Source: an uncultured Clostridium sp. (GTDB lineage Bacteria > Bacillota > Clostridia > TANB77 > CAG-508). Taken from it: a stretch of DNA of 64,000 nt. The stretch spans positions 16,211-80,210 of the forward strand of contig CAOKLQ010000002.1 in assembly GCA_948469315.1 (NCBI GenBank). The letters run 5' to 3'. Under the pieces are notes generated by a model, which saw nothing but the letters and a program-made list of their open reading frames with translations, had not been told where the DNA came from and ran no database searches. Below, in pieces: positions 1-8,754 of this stretch; the first letter of the stretch is position 1; every line of letters starts with the position of its first letter. Both the position numbers and the translations under genes were made by a program.

Positions 1-188
1 AGGACTATCATTATGAACAATATAAAGCTTAAAAGAGTAAAGAATGGGACCTGTGAAGTTTGTCGGAAAACATTTATAGGAAAAAAAATGTGGACAGCCA
101 CAGTTTTTGCACCTATTGTCTTTGGAGATAGTTTGCAAAGATTTTATTGCATCAAATGGTTTGTTGTTAGAACAATCAACTGAAATAG

Positions 189-353
189 GCTTTATTAAAG
201 GAATATCACAAATTAAATGACTATATAGGTCAAAGATATAAAAAAGGAATGAATAATTTTGTATTGATTGATGAAGTACAAATGTGTGAAGGATTTGAAA
301 AAACAATAAATAGTCTACATGCAGAAGAAAATGAAGTAAATAAATTTCTTTAA
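189..353 (+). pseudogene. Fragment of a DUF4143-type AAA ATPase
   Basis: The frame beginning at 189 reads through KKGMNNFVLIDEVQMCEGF and then EKTINSLHAEENEV before a TAA. The hydrophobic strand followed by LIDEVQ is a Walker B motif. Together with the following CEGFEK..NSLHA it matches the middle of the AAA_14/DUF4143 family of ATPases, which are normally about 400-450 residues long. Here only about 54 codons survive: an in-frame TAG lies immediately upstream and the downstream half is gone. There is no start codon or ribosome binding site. This is a dead fragment, not a small gene. The family assignment rests on motif memory only. Confidence 0.55.
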
Positions 354-379
354 AACTTGGCAAATTAATAACACTATCA

Positions 380-438
380 TTTATTTTAAGCTATAAATGT
401 GATATAATACAGTAAGTTTAAGCAAAAAGCTTACTGTA
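380..438 (+). promoter_or_regulatory. Promoter with extended -10 and leader hairpin
   Basis: TGATATAAT at 400-408 is an extended -10 (TG-n-TATAAT) with a poor -35 (TTTATT, 380-385). Just downstream, CAGTAAG (410-416) pairs with CTTACTG (430-436), making a hairpin in the 5' leader of the small gene at 488. The stem is followed by a weak T run, so it could attenuate transcription. Confidence 0.45.
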
Positions 439-487
439 TTTTAATGTAACTATAAACATTGTTTGTTAAAAGTTAGGAGGAGTCGAT

Positions 488-676
488 ATGAATTTACCTA
501 CTATAATTTTGTTCACAGTTACTACAGTTATTGTTATTTCAGCAATAGCATTTATGAAAGCATTTATTCATGCTACGGCCGAAGAATTGCTTCCTGCTGT
601 CGAAGAAGCTGCTGGAGAAGGCGAGTATCCTCAATTTTATGCTTTAAAGATGGAAAAAACAAGAGACATATTTTAA
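488..676 (+). CDS. Small single-pass membrane protein, 62 aa
   Basis: I do not recognise this protein. The start at 488 follows a strong AGGAGG (476-481), and a recognisable promoter and a downstream terminator flank it, so it looks like a real monocistronic gene. Residues about 4-27 form one hydrophobic segment (TIILFTVTTVIVISAIAF). The rest is short, acidic and soluble (ATAEELLPAVEEAAGEGEY, ending KTRDIF). An overlapping 80-codon frame starting at 463 lacks such a ribosome binding site and is low in complexity, so I treat it as a shadow. The small size and membrane anchor leave room for a toxin, a T4SS accessory peptide or an immunity peptide; nothing here chooses between these. Confidence 0.55.
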   Translation: MNLPTIILFTVTTVIVISAIAFMKAFIHATAEELLPAVEEAAGEGEYPQFYALKMEKTRDIF

Positions 677-683
677 AAGCAAT

Positions 684-726
684 ACAAAAAATGATCTTTC
701 TATGATATTGGAAGATCATTTTTTGT
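684..726 (+). terminator. Rho-independent terminator
   Basis: A 15-bp perfect stem (ACAAAAAATGATCTT / AAGATCATTTTTTGT) has its T run built into the right arm. It lies 8 bases after the small gene's stop codon. It is symmetrical and could work in both directions. Confidence 0.8.
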
Positions 727-1257
727 ATTTAATTAAGCATAGTATAATTATAGATTCCTAGCTGAATGCAGGATCTTTTTATAATTAAGAAAGTGAGCAG
801 AGTAGGAGAGAGGGCAGTTTTGAAAATTTGAGATTTTAAAATAAATAAAAAATAAAATTTTAAAACTAAAACTTGAGATCCTACAAAATTTTTTCTATAT
901 AAAAATTTACAAAACAAAATCATAAAAATATAATTTAAAATTAAAATTTATAAAAAATTTGTAAATGTTAAATTTATAATTTTATAATACGAACATGAAA
1001 TTTCAAAACCCGAACATTTGTCTAAAATAAATTTTTACATATCATCATAATGATAATTTTATAAATTTGTAAATCAGATTATTTATATTATTTTATAATT
1101 TAAAAGCTTAAGAATCGTTTTTAAGGAGTTTTTATATAAAACTTAACAGTTACTTTATAATATGATTTATAATAAAATTTATATAAAGTTACTCAAATAC
1201 TGATATTTTAAGGATTTGGCAAAATTGCTAAAAATACCTCAAAAAAACAACGCTCTA

Positions 1258-1396
1258 AAATCGATTTTAAGGCATTTTTAAGAAATAGACATATAGTTTG
1301 TTGTCTGTAAAATGCTGCAAATACTGAGATTTAGTCATTTTAAGGATTTCTACAAAATTTATTCCTACTCCTATTTGCACAAAACTTTGATAATAT
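1258..1396 (+). repeat. Dispersed repeat, copy 1
   Basis: Block order: TCGATTTTAAGGCATTTTTA, then ATAGTTTGTTGTCTG, then GCAAATACTGAGAT..AAGGATTT, then CCTACTCCTATTTGCACAAA, ending ACTTTGATAATA. The same blocks recur at 1575, 3868, 8741 and 8896. Unlike copies 2-4, no good hairpin is seen in the variable middle. Confidence 0.65.
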
Positions 1397-1574
1397 AGTG
1401 TTTTTATATTTAGAAGTATTCCGAAAAAATCAAGAAAAATTGACTTTTTGGAATATAAAAAAATTTTATGATATTAAAGTAATTAGAAAAATTACATAAA
1501 TAATCAAATATAGTATATTTATTATATTCTATAACTTGACAGCCATTACAAAATAAGAGTTTTTTATAAAAAAT

Positions 1575-1714
1575 ACATATAGTTTGTTGTTACAAATATT
1601 AGTTAAATGTGGCTAGTATTAAGTAATAGCAAGAGTTTCAGAGATAGGACCATATTGCATGGTTCTATTTTTACCCCTATACTTTATTGCGCAAAACTTT
1701 GATAATACAAACCA
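1575..1714 (+). repeat. Dispersed repeat, copy 2, with hairpin
   Basis: It shares ATAGTTTGTTGT at its start and TTGCGCAAAACTTTGATAAT at its end. The variable centre holds a 10-bp hairpin, ATAGGACCAT / ATGGTTCTAT (1644-1668, one G-U pair). The end block, including ACAAACCA after it, is identical to copy 3 for more than 20 bases. Confidence 0.65.
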
Positions 1715-1790
1715 AAATTAAGCAGAAAATTCATAAATAAATTTACATTTTAACATATATAATGTTATAATAATTTTGAGGTGATAAATT

Positions 1791-2639
1791 ATGACTTTAG
1801 AATATGAAAATCTAAAAGACTACATCAAAAAATTAGGATTTGATATAGATATCGAAGCATATACGCAATTAAAAGAGGCTATTGAATACTATAATAAAAA
1901 TAAAGATATTAATGGTTTAGAACATTATATGAAACAAATTCAAAATTGCGGAGGATACGCCTTACAAATTCCAATATGCATATTTTCTGGAAATAATTAT
2001 ACCTTTGAAGAACAAGTATTAAGAATTATAGAGCTATATCCTTTTGTTAGATTATTATCAGATACAGAGCTTAAAGAAGAGGAATATGTAGTTATATTTA
2101 GGTCAGGAAAAACAGGGCACCATTTTATACGTATTGATGAAAATGGAAATGCTACCGATAAACATGAATGCAATTTACCTGGAAGCTTTCAAGGATGGGG
2201 AACTTTAAAACATGATTCAGAAGCTGTTTTTGCTGTAATAAAACAAGAATATAGATCTGAAGCAATAAAAAGTTTGCCTCAATGTAATAAAGATATGTTT
2301 TTAGATGAAGATGCATATTATACAATAGAAGAAGATGGTTATAGAGATATTGAAAAAAAGAAAGCTACTAAACCAATAACTTTTAGTGATGTATTACAAG
2401 ATGCTTATAATAATAAAAATTCTTCTTTTCTTTATCAAGGCAAAACTTTTTATTTAAAAATAAATAAAGATGATTCAGAGATTATATATATATGTAATGA
2501 TACGGAAATACTTGGTGAATTTTGTACAGATGGAGATGAATGTATAATAGAATTAAACGATAAAAATAAAATTTTTAGTTATGAACCAAGTAAACCGTTA
2601 AAAATAAAATATAACAAACAAGATATGAGTAGGGAATAG
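1791..2639 (+). CDS. Uncharacterised 282-aa protein with a possible papain-like Cys/His core
   Basis: I do not recognise a named family. The start follows GAGGTGATAA at a proper distance and the frame is intact, with codon use like the neighbours. Residues about 52-60 read NCGGYALQI and residues about 109-113 read GHHFIR, followed by a D/N-rich turn and GSFQGWG. An NC-x-x-YAL cysteine helix followed by an H-[HW]-[FY] strand is the layout seen in several papain-fold bacterial proteins. A cysteine hydrolase or transglutaminase-like effector is therefore possible, but this is inference from two short motifs. There is no signal peptide. The C-terminal 100 residues are beta-rich and acidic. It stands alone between a repeat copy and a replication-protein fragment. 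Confidence 0.5.
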   Translation: MTLEYENLKDYIKKLGFDIDIEAYTQLKEAIEYYNKNKDINGLEHYMKQIQNCGGYALQIPICIFSGNNYTFEEQVLRIIELYPFVRLLSDTELKEEEYVVIFRSGKTGHHFIRIDENGNATDKHECNLPGSFQGWGTLKHDSEAVFAVIKQEYRSEAIKSLPQCNKDMFLDEDAYYTIEEDGYRDIEKKKATKPITFSDVLQDAYNNKNSSFLYQGKTFYLKINKDDSEIIYICNDTEILGEFCTDGDECIIELNDKNKIFSYEPSKPLKIKYNKQDMSRE

Positions 2640-2696
2640 GGAAAATAAAAGATATTCATATAGCCCAAAATATAATATAGCTTATTTTAAAGTCGC

Positions 2697-2737
2697 AGTT
2701 TCAATCTTATTATAAAAAATTAAGTAAGATTGAAACT
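2697..2737. repeat. Perfect 13-bp inverted repeat
   Basis: AGTTTCAATCTTA (2697-2709) and TAAGATTGAAACT (2725-2737) are exact inverted copies separated by 15 bases. It sits directly upstream of a replication-protein fragment. It may be a terminator for the gene at 1791, an operator, or a replication-associated site. Confidence 0.6.
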
Positions 2738-2745
2738 TAAAAATT

Positions 2746-3183
2746 TTGCGTAAAGTTAATTTTATATATAAAATGTTAAGCCTTCCAGAAGACTGGGACT
2801 ATTCAATCGCAGGACTTACAAAGATATGTAGAGAAGGCGAAAGGTCAATTAGAAGTGCATTAAATGAACTTAAAGAAAATAACTATTTAAAAATCACAAA
2901 AATGTACCCAAACCAGACAGAAACTAAGACAATTCAATACATATACGATATTTACGAAAAACCAATCGATATTAACAAAGAGGTTAATATTAACAATTAT
3001 CAAGAGGTACGAAATGTACCCCTTGATAATGTACCTCTACAAAACGTAGGACAATTAAATACTAATAATAAAAAAACTAAAAATAAAGAAAAATTATATA
3101 AAAAGAAAAGCACAACAAAGGCTTACAAAAACTACGAACAAAGAGAGTATAACGACCTTAATAATCTATATACCAATGTTTAA
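2746..3183 (+). pseudogene. N-terminally truncated winged-helix replication-type protein
   Basis: The recognisable core, MLSLPEDWDYSIAGLTKICR through RSALNELKENNYL, is the winged helix-turn-helix found near the N-terminus of DnaD-like/RepA-type proteins of plasmids and ICEs. In those proteins about 35-45 residues normally come before this point. Here the frame can begin only at a TTG (2746) with no ribosome binding site, so the start has been lost. Residues after about 75 are Lys/Asn-rich linker ending at YTNV. The ICE carries a functional analogue at 56371-57180. I call it a remnant; a short regulatory HTH protein is the less likely alternative. Confidence 0.55.
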
Positions 3184-3196
3184 AATTAATATTTTA

Positions 3197-3532
3197 CCAG
3201 AGGGTGGTTTTCCACCTCTGGATAATATACCTCTGGATAAGGGGAAATAAGTTCCCCTTCGAATAACCCTTTTTATTATAATCTTATCTGATAATCGCTA
3301 AAAACGACTATTTCTAGTGCATTGTGGGGACATGCTTTCCCCACGCCCCTAAGCAAGCCCAAGCTAATTAAAAATTTTTTCCACTTCGTTACAAAAATGT
3401 TCACTTAGCTTGAGCGGGAGCTTATTAGTTTTATAATAAAATAAACAATAATTTAACAAATAGATAAAAATATTAATAGACGTATACAGCAATAAACAAG
3501 CTAATTGTAGCGATTTTCAGATAAGTTATAAA
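3197..3532. repeat. Nested inverted-repeat region (candidate oriT, ssDNA origin or fold-back element)
   Basis: This gene-free stretch is markedly GC-richer than its surroundings. Hairpins: CCAGAGG(G)TGG / CCACCTCTGG (3198-3221), AAGGGGAA / TTCCCCTT (3239-3259), GTGGGGA / TCCCCAC (3324-3344), CAAGCTAA / TTAGCTTG (3360-3412). Long outer arms enclose the last two: CTTATCTGATAATCGCTA (3283-3300) pairs with TAGCGATTTTCAGATAAG (3508-3525) with one mismatch, and the pairing extends outward to about 3276/3531. Such structure near replication genes suggests a single-strand origin, an oriT or a MITE-like unit. Confidence 0.6.
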
Positions 3533-3578
3533 ATTAAAATAATTATATCTCCAAGTTAAAATAGGGAAGAGAAGAGTT

Positions 3579-3857
3579 ATGAATATAACAGAGAAAACTA
3601 AAATTTTTATTAACCAATACGGTATTTTTTACGAAGGTCAAATACTAGATAATTACGACAGAAATGGTGAATATATTGAACAAATACAGTTAAAAAAGTT
3701 TTTTATTCATTACAAAAAAATTAACAAATCAATTAAGATTCCAAAGCTATATTTTAGTATGTCAAAAATTAATAAAACTTTAAATTTTACTTTATCAGCA
3801 GAACTTCTAGGAATATATTACAAAGTACCGCAAACACGCAGAAACAAGCCAAAATAA
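3579..3857 (+). CDS. Hypothetical 92-aa protein, possibly 3'-truncated
   Basis: I do not recognise this protein. It has a usable GAAGAGAAGAG ribosome binding site ahead of the ATG and a continuous frame. The sequence is basic and strand-rich (KTKIFINQYGIFYEGQI...), with several Lys/Ile runs and no membrane segment. It stops only 10 bases before dispersed-repeat copy 3, and its last residues (QTRRNKPK) look like an abrupt end. The original gene may have been longer and truncated by the repeat, as happened to the surface protein at 7447. Confidence 0.4.
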   Translation: MNITEKTKIFINQYGIFYEGQILDNYDRNGEYIEQIQLKKFFIHYKKINKSIKIPKLYFSMSKINKTLNFTLSAELLGIYYKVPQTRRNKPK

Positions 3858-3867
3858 CGACGCATGA

Positions 3868-4000
3868 GAATCGATTTTAAGACATTTTTAAATTTTAAGC
3901 AACAAGTTATATGCCTCAAATAGTATTGAAATATACTGTTTGGGGCATTTTGACGTTTTGTCCTACTTCTATTTGCGCAAAACTTTGATAATACAAACCA
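3868..4000 (+). repeat. Dispersed repeat, copy 3, with long hairpin
   Basis: It begins GAATCGATTTTAAGACATTT and ends TTGCGCAAAACTTTGATAAT. The centre is a 16-bp hairpin with G-U pairs (ATGCCTCAAATAGTAT, 3911-3926, with ATACTGTTTGGGGCAT, 3933-3948) that differs completely from the hairpin sequences of copies 2 and 4. It lies just upstream of the par operon leader. Confidence 0.65.
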
Positions 4001-4010
4001 CTATATAGGT

Positions 4011-4126
4011 TATAATATACTTATATATTAAAAATGAGAAACAAGAATCGATAGATAAAATATAGTTATTGAAATAATATCTAACAGATAGAAGTTAATT
4101 AAAAAATAAGTTAGCTTCTTTTTTAT
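4011..4126 (+). promoter_or_regulatory. Leader of the par operon: -10 box and terminator-like hairpin
   Basis: TATAAT at 4011-4016 is a good -10; the nearest -35-like box (TTGATA, 3985-3990) is 20 bases away, too far to be convincing. AGAAGTTAA (4090-4098) pairs with TTAGCTTCT (4111-4119) and is followed by a T run, giving a terminator-like structure upstream of the gene at 4162. This suggests attenuation. Confidence 0.4.
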
Positions 4127-4161
4127 TGCCTCTAAAAATAAAATTAAGGAGGTAAAATTAA

Positions 4162-4785
4162 ATGAAAAAAACAATTTATGATTTTGAACAAAAGTATGAA
4201 ATACAAGATCGTTTATTAGATGATGGAGTGTTAGAAGGATTAGATGAAAGAACATTGCACGAAACAATAAAAGCAATGTTAATTAATACAATGAAAGATT
4301 GTATCAAATATGAAAACTGGATGGATCCAGATATGGTAGAAATAGCTAGATTCATTGCAAAAGAAAATAAAACAGAAGAAGAAATGAGAAAGATAAAAAA
4401 TGCACAAGATAGATTAAGAAACTCATTGCATTTTGCAAAACTTTCAGAACATAGTCTATATACTGTTTTATATCAAATGTTGACAACAGATACTATAAAA
4501 CATGCATTCAAACAAGATATACCAGCATTGTATGAAAATTTGTATTATCTAATAGATATTGAAGATGAAATTGCAGAGAGCTTAACATTTTCTTTTGCAG
4601 AGCTTTATGAAGCACCATGTTATAAAGAAATATGTGCTAATATAAATGCTACTATCGAAGATTTTGTAGAAAATGTAGAAGAATATGTAGATGATGTAAA
4701 GGAACATGATTTATATGATGAATTTGTAAGTTATAGAGAGCAATCAAGAAAAAGAAAAAAAGCAAAGGAGAATGCCAATGAGTAA
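4162..4785 (+). CDS. Acidic helical protein upstream of parA, 207 aa
   Basis: I do not recognise a family. The gene has a good AAGGAGGT site and its end overlaps the parA start, so it is the first gene of a three-gene partition operon. The protein is almost entirely helical and very acidic (repeated E/D with aromatic residues, e.g. ATIEDFVENVEEYVDDVKEH), and it ends in a short basic tail (REQSRKRKKAKENANE). The position before parA suggests an element-encoded accessory or regulator for partition. That role is inferred from position only. Confidence 0.6.
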   Translation: MKKTIYDFEQKYEIQDRLLDDGVLEGLDERTLHETIKAMLINTMKDCIKYENWMDPDMVEIARFIAKENKTEEEMRKIKNAQDRLRNSLHFAKLSEHSLYTVLYQMLTTDTIKHAFKQDIPALYENLYYLIDIEDEIAESLTFSFAELYEAPCYKEICANINATIEDFVENVEEYVDDVKEHDLYDEFVSYREQSRKRKKAKENANE

Positions 4786-5596
4786 AGTTATAGCAATAGC
4801 AAATCAAAAGGGTGGAGTTGGAAAAACAACTACCACTTTTTCTTTAGGTGTAGCTCTTGCTAAACAAGGTAAAAAAGTATTACTTATAGATGCAGATCCT
4901 CAAGGAGATTTAACTACTTGTATGGGATATTATGATCAAGATGAATTACAAAATACCATTGGAACATTAATGTCTGATAGTATATATGATAATGAAGTAG
5001 ATGCAAAAAGTAGCATAATTCATCATAAAGAAGGAGTTGATTTAATTCCATCTAATCTAGATTTATCAGCAGTAGAAGTTTCTTTAGTAAGTGCAATGAG
5101 TAGAGAATATATGCTAAAAAATTCTATAAAGGATATAAGAGATAATTATGATTATATTTTAATTGATTGTATGCCTAGTTTAGGAATGATAACAATAAAT
5201 GCTCTAGCTTGTAGTGATAAAGTAATAATTCCTGTACAAGGAGAATATTTAGCTGCAAAAGGTATGGGACATTTATTAAAAACAGTTACTAGAGTTCGCA
5301 AACAAATAAATACGAACTTAAAAATAGGAGGAGTATTACTTACACTTGTAGATAAAAGAACTAACTTATCAAAAGATGTAAGAAATACATTAAATGAGAA
5401 TTATGGACAATATGTAAAGATTTATAATACTGAAATTCCAAAAGCTATAAATACAGCAAAATCAACTTCGACAGGTAAAAGTATATTTGAATTTGACAAA
5501 AATAGTCCTGTTGCTTTAAGCTATAAAAATTTAGCAAAGGAGGTTTTAGACGATGAAAAAACAAGAACAAGAAATGAAACTTCCAAAGTTAGATGA
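4778..5596 (+). CDS. parA: ParA/Soj-type partition ATPase
   Basis: A P-loop ATPase of the deviant Walker A class (ParA/MinD). KGGVGKTTTT near residue 10 contains both signature lysines, and the switch/Walker B segments are LLIDADPQGDLTT (about 38-50) and YILIDCMPSLGM (about 125-136). The length (272 aa) is typical of plasmid or ICE ParA without an N-terminal DNA-binding domain. I choose the ATG at 4778 because AAGGAG lies 7 bases before it; the ATG six bases earlier is too close to that site. ParA moves ParB-bound DNA over the nucleoid. Here it implies that the element was once maintained in an extrachromosomal state. It overlaps parB at its 3' end. Confidence 0.93.
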   Translation: MSKVIAIANQKGGVGKTTTTFSLGVALAKQGKKVLLIDADPQGDLTTCMGYYDQDELQNTIGTLMSDSIYDNEVDAKSSIIHHKEGVDLIPSNLDLSAVEVSLVSAMSREYMLKNSIKDIRDNYDYILIDCMPSLGMITINALACSDKVIIPVQGEYLAAKGMGHLLKTVTRVRKQINTNLKIGGVLLTLVDKRTNLSKDVRNTLNENYGQYVKIYNTEIPKAINTAKSTSTGKSIFEFDKNSPVALSYKNLAKEVLDDEKTRTRNETSKVR

Positions 5597-6503
5597 ATTA
5601 TTTACTAATCAAGCTCAAAGAGATTATGAAAAAGCAGAGAAAGTAGAAGAAATTGATATAAGTAAAATTGCAGATTTTCCAGAACATCCTTTTAAAGTAC
5701 GAAATGATGAAAAAATGCAAGAAATGGTAAAGAGTATAAAAGAATATGGGGTAATATTACCTGTTATTGTAAGACCAAAAGAAGATGGAACTTATGAAAT
5801 GATTTCTGGACATAGAAGAAAAAAGGCTTGTGAACTTGCAGGGGTAAAACAAATAAGAAGTATAGTTAAAGACTTAACAGATGATGAAGCAACTATTCTT
5901 ATGGTAGATAGTAATATTCAAAGAGAAGAAATATTACCAAGTGAAAAGGCTTTTGCATATAGACTTAAATTGGAAGCAATGAAACATCAAGGTAAGAGAG
6001 TTGATTTAGAAGAAAATGAAACTTCCAATCCAATGGAAGGGAAGTTTGAAACTGCTGAAATTATAGGAAAGGAAAATAATGAAAGTGCTGCAACAATAAG
6101 AAGATATATTCGACTTACTTATCTAATACCAGAATTATTGGAAGAAGTAGATAATAAACGAATAGCTTTTAGACCAGCTGTCGAACTATCTTATTTAGAG
6201 GAAGATTATCAATATGTAGTTTTAAATAAATTACAATATGATGAAGTTTCTCCTAGTTTAAGTCAAGCTATTACATTAAAGAAAATGCAGCAAGAGGGAA
6301 CTATATCTGAAGAAAAAATAGAAAACTTATTAGATAAAGAAAAACCAAATCAAAAAGAGTTTATAAAAATACACAATGAAAGAATAGAAAAGTACATACC
6401 AACTAAAATAAAAGAGTCTGGTAAAGTAGAAGATTTTATTATTCAATGTGTGGAAGAACACAATAAAAGAGAAAAGTTAAGACAAGAGCGAAATGCTAGA
6501 TAA
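5553..6503 (+). CDS. parB: ParB/Spo0J-type partition protein
   Basis: Residues about 33-120 form the ParB N-terminal CTPase/nuclease-like domain: the conserved I..FPEHPFKVR block, then VILPVIVRP, the GHRR motif (ISGHRRKKACELAG) and the NIQREEILPSEKAFAYR segment. A helix-turn-helix region follows (ESAATIRRYIRLTYLIPEL). The C-terminal third is charged and helical. It starts after AAGGAGG and overlaps the end of parA. The protein would bind parS sites and load ParA. I did not identify a parS sequence. At 316 aa the length is normal. Confidence 0.92.
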   Translation: MKKQEQEMKLPKLDELFTNQAQRDYEKAEKVEEIDISKIADFPEHPFKVRNDEKMQEMVKSIKEYGVILPVIVRPKEDGTYEMISGHRRKKACELAGVKQIRSIVKDLTDDEATILMVDSNIQREEILPSEKAFAYRLKLEAMKHQGKRVDLEENETSNPMEGKFETAEIIGKENNESAATIRRYIRLTYLIPELLEEVDNKRIAFRPAVELSYLEEDYQYVVLNKLQYDEVSPSLSQAITLKKMQQEGTISEEKIENLLDKEKPNQKEFIKIHNERIEKYIPTKIKESGKVEDFIIQCVEEHNKREKLRQERNAR

Positions 6504-6659
6504 TGTGTGTGAACAAGTAACAATAAATATAACTATTTGTTTGTGTGAACACTTTACAAAGTTTTCCCTTACAATCCCTTTTAAATACATACTATATTAC
6601 AAACTAAAAGAGTAATATTATATTTAATAAATTAAAAATTAAATAAATAATTTACACAT

Positions 6660-6687
6660 TTGCGACTTTATTTGAAAGCAGTATAAT
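6660..6687 (+). promoter_or_regulatory. Sigma-A-type promoter
   Basis: TTGCGA (6660-6665) and TATAAT (6682-6687) are separated by 16 bases, 24 bases before the start at 6712. This gives the surface-protein pair its own promoter downstream of parB. Confidence 0.65.
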
Positions 6688-6711
6688 TAAGGCATAAGGA
6701 GATGATTAGTT

Positions 6712-7380
6712 ATGAAAAATAAAAAGATAATAAGTTTAGTAATTGTAGCTCTAATAGGTGCAGTAGTTATAACAGCTTTAATAATAAATAAAACGAAGGC
6801 AAAAGAAGATAATATAGTACGTATTAATGAGGATGTAAATGAAATACAAAATACAAATGAGATTAAAGATACAACGGAAAATATTTCAGATATAGCTAAT
6901 AGCATGGATGAAAATGTTATTGTAGAAACTAACCAAGATGAAGTATTACAAAATGAAACAAAAACAAAAGAGCAAGAAATAGAAAAAGTAACACCTAGTG
7001 CAGAAAAGAAGAGTGTTGAAAAATCTAGCAACAAAGAAACTACAAAAACACAGTCAAAACAAAATGCACAAGTAGAAAAACAGCAAGAGACAAAGACAAA
7101 TGATAGTATAACAGTAAGTAAATCAGAAGAACCTAAAAATACAAATGAAAATGTCAATAAAAATACCAACAATGCTTCAAAATGTAATCATTCAAATGGC
7201 AAATGGTATAATTCAAAGGCAGAAGCGGAAGCAATATATAATGCAGAATTAAAGAAATGGGGCGATAAATGGACTAATTATGAAATAGATACAGACACTT
7301 ATAATAAAAATTGTCCAAATGGGTATGAAGTATTTAGTTGTCCATATTGCAATAAATGGACTATAAATTTATATTATTAA
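6712..7380 (+). CDS. Membrane-anchored protein with conserved Cys/Trp C-terminal domain
   Basis: Residues about 5-24 are a signal-anchor segment (ISLVIVALIGAVVITALII). Residues 28-150 are a low-complexity Glu/Lys/Thr/Asn linker, and the last about 60 residues form a compact domain: CNHSNGKWYNSKAEAEA, then KWGDKWTNYEI, NCPNGYEVFSCPYC and KWTINLYY. The ICE protein at 54510-55190 has the same anchor-linker-domain plan and closely similar domain sequence. Each copy lies upstream of a thioester-domain surface protein, so the two probably act together outside the membrane, for example in assembling or displaying the adhesin. No known family comes to mind. The paired cysteines could bind metal. Confidence 0.75.
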   Translation: MKNKKIISLVIVALIGAVVITALIINKTKAKEDNIVRINEDVNEIQNTNEIKDTTENISDIANSMDENVIVETNQDEVLQNETKTKEQEIEKVTPSAEKKSVEKSSNKETTKTQSKQNAQVEKQQETKTNDSITVSKSEEPKNTNENVNKNTNNASKCNHSNGKWYNSKAEAEAIYNAELKKWGDKWTNYEIDTDTYNKNCPNGYEVFSCPYCNKWTINLYY

Positions 7381-7399
7381 AAATAAAAATATATAGATT

Positions 7400-7427
7400 G
7401 AACAGGCAAAGAGCTTGTTCTTTTTTT
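7400..7427 (+). terminator. Hairpin with T run in the leader of the surface-protein gene
   Basis: GAACAGGC / GCTTGTTC (one G-U pair) is followed by seven T. It lies between the genes at 6712 and 7447. It terminates the first gene, or attenuates the second. Confidence 0.7.
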
Positions 7428-7446
7428 ATTAAAGGAGGATATTTAA

Positions 7447-8754
7447 ATGTTAAAAACAAAGAAAATAAATAAAATTTTATCAATAATACTTTTAGTATTA
7501 ACTATATTTAGTATTGCACAACCTATATTTGCAGCATCTGGTACAGGAGAATGGGTAGGTGGACAATATGGTTCAAAAATATTTACAACAGATAGTGATA
7601 ATAGTGGAAATGGAATATTAATTAGAAGATTAATAAATAATAAAACAGGAGAAAAACTAACAGTTTTTTGTGCAGAACATGGAGTACCTTTTGAAACGGG
7701 AACAGTTTATAACGGAGAATATTATACACCAACAGACAGTAGAGTAAAACAAGCTTGTAAGATAGCATATTTTGGATGGTATGCTCAAAATGGTGGCTAT
7801 GTAGTAGATGGTGGAATCTTAGATGATTCTTGGGCTTATGAAGTTAGATTAAGCTATGTTTTCACACAACAATATATATGGGAAACATTAGGTCAAAGTA
7901 ATGCAACTTTTATAGATGCAAACATTCAAAATAGATATGTAGCTTTTAAAAATGATATAAATAATAAAATAAGTAATATGCAAAGAAAACCAAGTTTTTG
8001 CAATGGAACAGTAACAGTAGAAGCTGGAGAAACAACTATATTAACTGATACAAATGGAGTATTAGCAGATTATACAAGTATAGATAAAACAACAGAGGGA
8101 ATAAGAATAGTTCATAATAAAGGCGAAAATACTATGAGCATTACAGTTAATGATGATTGCACAAGAGAAAATTACAGAATATCAGATGAAATGATGAAAA
8201 ATTGGGGAGTTATTAAGGAAGAATCAAGAGATAATGATACAACAATTTATTTCTCATTTAGAGATGGAATACAAAATCAACTTTGTGCAATGCACTATAA
8301 TGATCCAGTAACTATGAATTTGGAATTAAAAATAAATCTTTTAGGAAATTTAGAATTAACTAAACTAAATACCAATGGGGATTTAGTTGATGGTGCTATA
8401 TTTAATGTTACAGGACCAAATGGATTTAATCAAGATGTAGCAGTAACAAATGGAAAAATAACATTAGAAAAAATAAAAAAAGGAACTTATGTAGTAAAAG
8501 AAAAGTCAGTTCCAGAAGGATATTTATTAAATACAGAAACTTATAGAGCAGAAGTAAAACCTAATGAAACAACAACACAAGTAGTAGTAAATGATGAACC
8601 AATAGGAGAAATTACAATTACAAAAATAGATATAGAAACAGGAAATCAAAATAGAATTGATGGAAAAAGTCATCATGGAGATGCAAGTATAAAAGGAACA
8701 GAACATACTTTATATGCAAGTTCTGATATTTACAATAAAATTTGTTGTCTATAA
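7447..8754 (+). pseudogene. Truncated thioester-domain / Cna-B surface adhesin
   Basis: A signal peptide (residues 1-29, ending PIFA) leads into a thioester domain. Cys75 in VFCAEHG and Gln141 in TQQYIW are the residues expected to form the internal thioester that lets such adhesins bind host amines covalently. Cna-B/SpaA-like domains follow (LELTKLNTNGDLVDGAIFNV, KGTYVVKEKSVPEGYLL). The frame breaks off at SSDIYNK, inside the third repeat domain, where the repeat sequence TTTGTTGTCT begins. The intact ICE paralogue continues DIYN-VAKSKKWYSKG for another thousand residues. With no cell-wall sorting signal left, any product would be secreted rather than anchored. Confidence 0.85.

Larger units (their letters stand above)
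727..1790. other. 1.06-kb gene-free AT-rich stretch with repeat copies
   Basis: No frame with a plausible start and ribosome binding site is visible on either strand. The stretch holds two full copies and at least one partial copy (around 1110-1250) of the dispersed repeat family annotated separately. The remainder is simple A/T-rich DNA. Confidence 0.6.

Noticed and set aside
12..179. 56-codon frame with C-E-V-C-R-K and a CGGA at its fifth line of codons
   Set aside because: The codons after the CGGA run into a stop in the +1 frame, and the zero frame has no ribosome binding site or recognisable domain. It cannot serve as a fifth CGGA case.
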